64,000 bases of DNA from Drouetiella hepatica Uher 2000/2452 (GTDB lineage: Bacteria > Cyanobacteriota > Cyanobacteriia > Elainellales > Elainellaceae). The first letter of the stretch is position 1, and each line of letters starts with the position of its first letter. The DNA lies in assembly GCA_019359505.1 (NCBI GenBank), contig JAHHHD010000001.1:62001-126000 (forward strand). Reading direction: 5' to 3'. The translations under genes were made by a program, and so were the position numbers. A model generated the notes under the pieces. That model was not told where the DNA came from. It was given only the letters and a program-made list of their open reading frames with translations, and ran no database searches. Below, in pieces: positions 63,596 to 64,000 of the stretch.

Positions 63596-63797
63596 TGTGG
63601 AGAACGGTCACAACGGAAGATAGGGAACGCGGCGGGATGTTAGCTGAACGTTGAGAGCGTGGCTTAATCTGAGTATGAATTTTTTGAAAGGCAGAGTACC
63701 CAGATCACTGTATCGTTTTGGGCATGATATTTCCAGAGGTGCTTTGAGCGCATCAAGCCTTAGCTCTTGAAGTCTCAGAATTATCATGGTTTAGAAA

Positions 63798-64000
63798 TGG
63801 TTCAGATACTAATTGTTGACGATGACCCCGTCATCCGGATGATTTTAAGGAAAACGCTGCAAGCTCAAGGTTATCAGGTTGCGGTCGCAGAGAGCGGCGA
63901 GGAATGCATCCTGCAAGCGAAAGCCCTGCGTCCAGCGCTGATCATTTGCGATTGGCTGATGGCAGGCATTACGGGTCTAGAAGTCTGCCGTCAAATCAAA
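63798..64000 (+). CDS. Response regulator, partial (runs off window end)
   Basis: ATG at 63798 opens a receiver domain: VQILIVDDDPVIRMILRKTL, acidic pocket D8-D9-D10, the phospho-acceptor Asp in LIICDWLMAGITGLEV (about residue 53). The gene continues beyond 64000, so the output domain is unknown. The visible 67 residues are all receiver-like. Confidence 0.93.

Overview
This window comes from a cyanobacterial chromosome. The genes that show it are ndhO (NDH-1 subunit O), psbZ (photosystem II), a cyAbrB-type regulator, cyanophycinase, a DesC-type desaturase, and an RNA polymerase largest subunit split into rpoC1 and rpoC2. The HIP1 octamer GCGATCGC is scattered throughout, as in many cyanobacteria. 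Base composition looks balanced. Many short hairpin repeats and a caspase/STAND/WD40 giant gene suggest a larger-genome, possibly filamentous (Leptolyngbya-like) lineage, but that placement is a guess.

Layout. 1-5.7 kb: a cysteine-free Rrf2 regulator, a cyAbrB2-like regulator, a LOV-GGDEF-EAL protein (probable blue-light-controlled c-di-GMP enzyme), NanE and glucokinase. 5.7-13 kb: a 1778-residue caspase-STAND-WD40 protein and a tandem SagB-type oxidoreductase. 13-16.5 kb: a MerR regulator divergent from a DUF4386/SDR pair, with a MerR-type 19-bp-spaced promoter between them, then a conserved cyanobacterial protein. 16.5-19.7 kb: ndhO, malate dehydrogenase, a 57-codon small gene, aroQ and larE. 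19.7-31 kb: the conserved minus-strand run rpsT-tatD-rpoB-rpoC1-rpoC2, transcribed in that order. 31-38.6 kb: hisD, glyQ, a DUF4079 gene, a ComEC homologue with a degenerate C-terminal domain, tRNA-Ser(CGA), an LpxB-related glycosyltransferase and a small membrane protein. 38.8-48 kb: citrate synthase, a CBS-CCA nucleotidyltransferase, psbZ, ribH, tRNA-Gly(GCC), a zinc-ribbon membrane protein, a ProA homologue lacking the catalytic Cys, a pentapeptide protein, rpsU, an RRM protein and a DesC-like desaturase. 48-56 kb is more accessory: a PLP enzyme, a decayed HTH remnant, an unlisted divergent pair of tiny genes (ribbon-helix-helix protein plus a 41-residue protein) around operator-like repeats, a transglycosylase, cyanophycinase, a secreted glycosidase-like protein, tRNA-Pro(CGG) and an FkbM methyltransferase. 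55.6-64 kb: an inactive-type M16 protein, mutL, a Cys-repeat small protein, a higBA toxin-antitoxin pair, two overlapping alpha/beta hydrolases, a small membrane protein, an anti-sigma-type ATPase and the start of a response regulator.

Four themes cut across the genes. First, a family of about 95-140 bp palindromic repeats (two full copies with an outer inverted arm seen in one, plus a reversed copy and an internally deleted copy) is spread between genes. Second, shorter intergenic hairpins keep long, nearly perfect stems although their sequences differ. Third, short tandem duplications of 13-17 bp repeatedly cover gene stop codons. Fourth, several enzymes have lost signature active-site residues (ProA-like, ComEC C-terminus, M16). 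The most novel-looking candidate system is the small divergent ribbon-helix-helix module at 49.8-50.2 kb, which is bounded by related direct repeats.
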